A model generated the notes under the pieces. It saw nothing but the letters and a program-made list of their open reading frames with translations, did no database searches and was not told the origin of the DNA. Of a stretch of 18,833 nt of DNA, positions 16,410-18,833 are shown one piece after another. The translations under genes and the position numbers were made by a program. The stretch's first letter is position 1; each line of letters begins with the position of its first letter. This DNA comes from an uncultured Dorea sp. (lineage in GTDB: Bacteria > Bacillota > Clostridia > Lachnospirales > Lachnospiraceae), in assembly GCA_910584095.1 (NCBI GenBank), contig CAJTYU010000038.1, positions 1-18,833 of the forward strand, given 5' to 3'.

Positions 16410-16495
16410 CCGAGCATTTCAATTGATGCCGCATCATACGGCGGCCGCCAAATTGTTCCTGTATAGTGCGTAAACACATCTCCTTTCGCCTGCAC
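16410..16495 (-). pseudogene. Truncated 5' end of a probable radical-SAM protein gene
   Basis: Reading the minus strand, the codons at about 16477–16410 give VFTHYTGTIWRPPYDAAS. This strongly resembles the N-terminus (HYTGTxxRPPxEAxS) of one group of radical-SAM proteins, in which the Cys-x3-Cys-x2-Cys cluster motif follows about 15 residues later. Here the frame instead runs antisense into the AraC gene and the cysteines are absent. AAAGGAG lies just upstream at 16480–16486. The GTG codons at 16495 and 16477 are possible starts, both poorly spaced from it. This looks like the stump left after a deletion that joined its upstream flank to the lac cassette. The assignment rests on about 18 residues from memory, so it is tentative. 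Confidence 0.4.
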
Positions 16496-16528
16496 TGTTT
16501 CCTATGCATAATAGGTATACCTGCAGGC
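16488..16528. repeat. Cruciform-type inverted repeat between AraC and the decayed genes
   Basis: Outer arms GCCTGCA (16488–16494) and TGCAGGC (16522–16528), inner arms CCTAT (16501–16505) and ATAGG (16511–16515). On the plus strand the outer arm is followed by TGTTTTCTTT, so it could act as a weak terminator for the AraC gene. It could equally belong to the leader of the lost radical-SAM gene. Confidence 0.45.
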
Positions 16529-16575
16529 TGTTTTCTTTAATTTATACTGATTATACTTTTATACAATTATTTTAT

Positions 16576-16588
16576 ATGTACTGTACAT
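16576..16588. promoter_or_regulatory. Small palindrome ATGTACTGTACAT, possible operator
   Basis: A perfect dyad of 6-bp arms around one T, in an AT-rich stretch upstream of the truncated radical-SAM start. A minus-strand TATAAT at 16555–16550 lies nearby. It may be the operator or promoter of the lost gene. Chance occurrence cannot be excluded. Confidence 0.25.
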
Positions 16589-16641
16589 TTTTAAAGTACC
16601 TATATTAGGGCGGTATATTGATTTTTAAAGAAAATTTTATC

Positions 16642-16681
16642 AAAAAGACAGAGCCAACGAGTTAACATGGGCTCTGTTTTT
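16642..16681. terminator. Rho-independent terminator (bidirectional appearance)
   Basis: An 8-bp stem ACAGAGCC/GGCTCTGT (16648–16655 with 16670–16677) and a 14-nt loop. An A tract lies before it (16642–16646) and five T after it (16677–16681). It can end plus-strand AraC transcripts and also minus-strand transcripts from the nitroreductase remnant. Confidence 0.75.
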
Positions 16682-16732
16682 AAGCATCTTATTCTTGGGG
16701 CGTTATCGTGAGTAACCGTTAGTTTCAATCAT

Positions 16733-16931
16733 TTATAGCTTTTCGTAGCGGACTAATTCATTCATTGGAATACGCTGCGTCTTATGGCGTTCTGGATCAG
16801 CAGGACTTCTGTCTGCGTATCCGTGCGGCATGGGCAGCTAATAAAATTTTTTCCAGTTTTTCTGGCTCTACTTTTCTGCTTTTGTAATTACGGACAGAAT
16901 AACGCGATTTCGCAATTTCCAAAAATTCCAT
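16733..16931 (-). pseudogene. Nitroreductase family pseudogene with large internal deletion and frameshift
   Basis: The minus strand has a good AGGAGGA (16938–16944) and an ATG at 16931. It then reads MEFLEIAKSRYSVRNYKSRK and continues VEPEKLEKILLAAHAA, the standard N-terminus of FMN-dependent NAD(P)H nitroreductases (SxRxY…KLE.IL.AA). The frame stops at 16797 after 44 codons. In another frame the sequence reads HGYADRSPADPERHKTQRIP and then MNELVRYEKL, ending at 16733. That is the typical C-terminus of the same family (GY…P…RH…R.P..E.V.YE). So the gene keeps its first about 33 and last about 30 codons, and the middle (probably 100 or more codons with the FMN and substrate site) is deleted. 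The junction is near 16829. It is certainly non-functional. Family assignment is from recognised motifs at both ends. Confidence 0.8.
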
Positions 16932-17004
16932 AAGTATTCCTCCTGTTATTAAAGTTGTATTTTAGGTTTCCCTGTACTATAATCCCGTCTTTGACAGTTA
17001 GTGA

Positions 17005-17051
17005 AAGAAAAAATCGCTGTATCCCTTGTATTTACAAGGCTGCAGCGATTT
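17005..17051 (-). terminator. Terminator downstream of the transposase remnant
   Basis: On the minus strand a long hairpin has 9-bp outer arms (17051–17043 with 17019–17011), a short internal loop and 7-bp inner arms (17039–17033 with 17030–17024). It is followed by a run of T encoded at 17013–17008. It lies 30 bp past the transposase stop and is probably part of the IS 3' end. Confidence 0.7.
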
Positions 17052-17080
17052 ATGGTGTTGTTACAAAGTATAGTAATTTA

Positions 17081-17959
17081 TTATCTTTCTTTACTTTGTT
17101 TCTGAATTGTTTTCATTTTACTTTTGGTTATGAATTGATAATCGGTTCGAAAACCACAAGCTTCATGAAGTGCATCTGTGATAGCCTCTCTTTTATATAA
17201 TGGAATAAATCCTTGTTCCTGTACTTCTGCAAAATTCATTGTTTTCAATGTATCTAATAATTCTTCGCAAGTGTACTTTGAATCAAGTCTTTTCTCAAGA
17301 AATCGATAGATTGTTAATGCCAGAAAGCAAATCAGGAAATGTGCTTTAATACGGCTTTCATCCTGTAGATAAACTGGCCTCGCCGAAAAATCTGTTTTCA
17401 TGATACGAAAGCATTCTTCTATCTGCCATCTTCCTTCACTGACTTTTAAAATATCTACGACTTCATCGTCAAGAAGATCTGTACACACAGCATAAAGCCC
17501 GTCATACCGGGATTCTTCTGTAATCTTATTTTCATCCAGATAATGATGGATATTAGCAGCCGCGCCTTCTTTTGTAGCCGCTTTGGCTCCAATAAAGCGG
17601 GCTGGATCGTTTGAATTTTTACGATTCTTCTTTGTGCTTCCGGAATCTAACATTTTTTGTGCGCGTTCTACCTGTTTATCACGAAGAGTCTTCTGGTAAA
17701 GTGCATATTTGGGAGAATATGTGATGACCAGACGCTGATGGAGTTTCTTTGTGCTATACGGTTCATCTTTATAGTAAAGACCTTTGTCATCGTCAGGCAG
17801 TTGTGTGATATCCACAGGCGTATTATCGGAAACTCTTCGGAAGCCTTTGGAATTTAAAGCCCATTCCTTTTCTTCTTTTTTTAATTTTTTAATTGATTGG
17901 GTTACGATATAGGCCCGCTCCCCCATATGGTTATAAGCCCTAATGTCCTCCGAACGGTT
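17081..17959 (-). pseudogene. IS1634/IS4-type transposase, N-terminally truncated
   Basis: The readable part from the ATG at 17926 is 281 residues; eleven more in-frame codons (NRSEDIRAYNH) extend to a stop at 17962. Family proteins are about 500–600 residues, so roughly the first half is missing. Visible features are RAYIVTQSIKKLKKEEKEWAL, the strongly conserved YSPKYALYQ…RDKQVERAQKML…KKNRKNSNDPARF, the second catalytic Asp in YDGLYAVCTD (D142), and the catalytic Glu in EGRWQIEECFRIMKTDF (the IS4-type R-x-x-(I)E signature). The first catalytic Asp, normally in a DAG motif just upstream of this segment, is not present. The element therefore cannot transpose by itself. No matching pair of terminal inverted repeats is visible. 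Confidence 0.85.
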
Positions 17960-18059
17960 TTACGCGGCCTGCAAGTGCTTTTTCAATAATGCAACTGTCA
18001 AACTCCCGGATACTTTGGTATATTTTATTTTCAATATTGGGTATTATGCAATAAAATTC
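17940..18059 (-). other. Unassigned open frame upstream of the transposase remnant
   Basis: A minus-strand frame of 39 codons without a start codon, in a different frame from the transposase, ending …IIEKALAGRVKPFGGH at a TAG overlapping the transposase frame. The composition looks protein-like, but I cannot assign a family. It may be the 3' stump of a gene cut by the rearrangement that truncated the IS, or a frameshifted part of it. Confidence 0.2.
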
Positions 18060-18128
18060 TTAACATCAGCTTTTATGAAATAACCCTAAACTTTTTATTT
18101 TTCTCTTTTAAATTTTTCTTATTTGTGG

Positions 18129-18134
18129 TAAAAT
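18129..18134 (+). promoter_or_regulatory. Possible -10 box of the tRNA-Arg gene
   Basis: TAAAAT lies about 50 bp upstream of the mature tRNA 5' end in AT-rich DNA. The -35 region (TTTTAA at 18106–18111) is weak, so this is only a candidate. Confidence 0.3.
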
Positions 18135-18185
18135 GAATTTGCATTTGAGTTCTGCTAATCAAAATGCATATTTATTTTAACAAAT

Positions 18186-18259
18186 GTCGCTATAGCTCAG
18201 CTGGATAGAGCGACCGCCTCCTAAGCGGTAGGCCGGAGGTTCAAATCCTCTTAGCGACG
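18186..18259 (+). tRNA. tRNA-Arg (anticodon CCU)
   Basis: 74-nt cloverleaf. The acceptor arms are GTCGCTA (18186–18192) and TAGCGAC (18252–18258), with discriminator G. The D arm contains AGCTCAGCTGGATAGAGC. The anticodon stem ACCGC/GCGGT encloses loop CTCCTAA with anticodon CCT at 18220–18222, which reads AGG. The T arm is GGAGG-TTCAAAT-CCTCT with one G·U pair. CCA is not encoded. It is followed by its own terminator. tRNA-Arg(CCU) genes are frequent attachment sites for integrases; no integrase gene or duplicated tRNA 3' end is visible inside this window. Confidence 0.96.
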
Positions 18260-18267
18260 TCTTAAGA

Positions 18268-18307
18268 AATGCCGAGAATACTGGGGTTCCAGAGTTCTCG
18301 GTATTTT
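18268..18307 (+). terminator. Terminator of the tRNA-Arg gene
   Basis: 11-bp outer stem (18268–18278 with 18295–18305, one wobble), 2-nt internal loop, inner stem CTGG/CCAG around GGTT, then TTTT at 18304–18307. It begins 8 bp after the tRNA. Confidence 0.85.
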
Positions 18308-18432
18308 ACTATATCTGAACTTGCTAATCAAAATGGCGTTTCTGCTAATTACCCGAAAAATTTCGCTGAAAAACTTGCTAATTGAAAAGGCGAGAGTTTT
18401 TAGTTCAAGATTATAACTTTGTCACAAGTTGA

Positions 18433-18573
18433 GACAAAATTAAAACTTATTGTGTAGGAACATCTTCAAAATATGCTGAAAAATATTTTGATATCAAACT
18501 TATTCAAGATGAAGGCGAGATTATGGCTATCCTCATAAAAAAATGTATGATATACTCTAAATATAAACAATAA
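18433..18573 (+). other. Possible coding remnant, 46 codons without start
   Basis: The frame between TGA and TAA reads TYCVGTSSKYAEKYFDIKLI and then QDEGEIMAILIKKC. It is long for such AT-rich DNA and protein-like. It has no start codon near its 5' end and no ribosome binding site. It may be the 3' end of a gene removed by recombination next to the tRNA. I do not recognise the family. Confidence 0.22.
18548..18556 (+). promoter_or_regulatory. Possible extended -10 promoter for the ORF6N gene
   Basis: TGATATACT fits the extended -10 pattern TG-N-TATACT, about 80 bp upstream of the ORF6N start codon. No clear -35 is present. Confidence 0.3.
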
Positions 18574-18637
18574 GCGTACATAAAATTTGATATTCCGATT
18601 TGGAATTTCGCACTTCATAATAGAAAGGACGATAAAG

Positions 18638-18833
18638 ATGGCTGAGACAGAACAAACAGCTCTGGCAAAGGCAAATGATGATACCCAAGAAATAAGCATT
18701 GAATCAGCAGAGTCCGATATAAAAACCATGATATATGTTATCCGTAACCAACAGGTTATGATAGATAGTGATTTAGCAATGCTGTATCAAGTAGAAACAA
18801 AGCGATTAAATGAAGCGGCAAAACGTAATATCT
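18638..18833 (+). CDS. ORF6N-domain DNA-binding protein, N-terminal part (3' truncated by window)
   Basis: The frame is open from the ATG at 18638 to the window end, giving 65 complete codons. AGAAAGGA (18622–18629) lies 8 nt before the start. A polar, acidic leader of about 28 residues (AETEQTALAKANDDTQEISI) is followed by IYVIRNQQVMIDSDLAMLYQVETKRLNEAAKRN. This is the start of the ORF6N domain, with its typical IRGQQVMLDSDLAxLYGVxTKxLNxxVKRN pattern. ORF6N proteins are common in phages and mobile islands and are thought to bind DNA as regulators or anti-repressor-like proteins. The position just downstream of a tRNA gene fits an accessory region. The C-terminal domain, which would show the subtype, is outside the window. 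Confidence 0.85.
   Translation, partial: MAETEQTALAKANDDTQEISIESAESDIKTMIYVIRNQQVMIDSDLAMLYQVETKRLNEAAKRNI

Larger units (their letters stand above)
18153..18392. repeat. TGCTAAT direct repeats around the tRNA gene
   Basis: An identical 14-mer TGCTAATCAAAATG occurs at 18153–18166 (before the tRNA) and 18322–18335 (after its terminator). Two related copies follow: TGCTAATTACCCG at 18343 and TGCTAATTGAAAAGGCG at 18376–18392. The last shares CTTGCTAAT…AAAA.GGCG with the 18322 copy. Starts of the three downstream copies are 21 and 33 bp apart, about two and three helical turns. They could be protein-binding sites, the edge of an element, or remnants of a longer repeat. Function unknown. Confidence 0.6.

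Noticed and set aside
16955..17200. 81-codon plus-strand frame
   Set aside because: It runs through the transposase terminator hairpin and antisense to the transposase C-terminus.
18153..18392. CRISPR array
   Set aside because: The TGCTAAT repeats are short, irregular in spacing (169, 21, 33 bp), diverge after the core and lack spacers of constant size; no cas gene is present.
18466..18729. 87-codon minus-strand frame rich in Phe/Ile/Ser
   Set aside because: It overlaps the start of the ORF6N gene in antisense and has no recognisable domain; its hydrophobic look reflects AT-rich antisense sequence.

Overview
This window looks like the origin-proximal part of a low-GC Firmicutes chromosome, most likely a Lachnospiraceae-type Clostridium relative. 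The gene order yidC–jag–mnmE–mnmG–rsmG–parA–parB is the classic order beside oriC in Firmicutes. parA is preceded by three perfect parS sites. DUF4446 and DUF3881 genes flank serS, the seryl-tRNA synthetase has a distinctive non-canonical motif 3, and no noc gene lies between rsmG and parA. All of these fit Clostridia rather than Bacilli.

Region 1 (1–5734) reads left to right. It holds the 3' part of yidC (membrane insertase), jag/khpB (RNA-binding KH/R3H protein), mnmE and mnmG (the two partners of the tRNA wobble-uridine cmnm5 modification enzyme) and rsmG (16S rRNA G527 methyltransferase). It closes with a rho-independent terminator. A second hairpin separates jag from mnmE.

Region 2 (5735–6356) is an AT-rich non-coding stretch with three parS sites. 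The last sits directly upstream of the extended -10 promoter of parA. Region 3 (6357–10883) is a probable operon parA–parB–DUF4446–serS–DUF3881. It ends at a long hairpin that also serves the genes converging from the other side.

Region 4 (10896–16403) is a catabolic cassette for galactosides. A GH2 beta-galactosidase and a GPH-family sugar:cation symporter form a translationally coupled minus-strand operon, and a divergent AraC-family activator is transcribed from the shared 205-bp intergenic region. Its base and codon use look GC-richer than the core genes to the left.

Region 5 (16404–18185) is a gene graveyard on the minus strand. It holds the first codons of a probable radical-SAM gene, a nitroreductase reduced to its two ends, and a 5'-truncated IS1634/IS4-type transposase. 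Region 6 (18186–18833) has a tRNA-Arg(CCU) gene with its own terminator, a cluster of TGCTAAT repeats, a possible coding remnant, and the start of an ORF6N-domain gene that runs off the window. This is the usual appearance of a tRNA-linked accessory region. I did not find a clearly new multi-gene system; the least explained signals are the TGCTAAT repeat family and the hidden pseudogenes.
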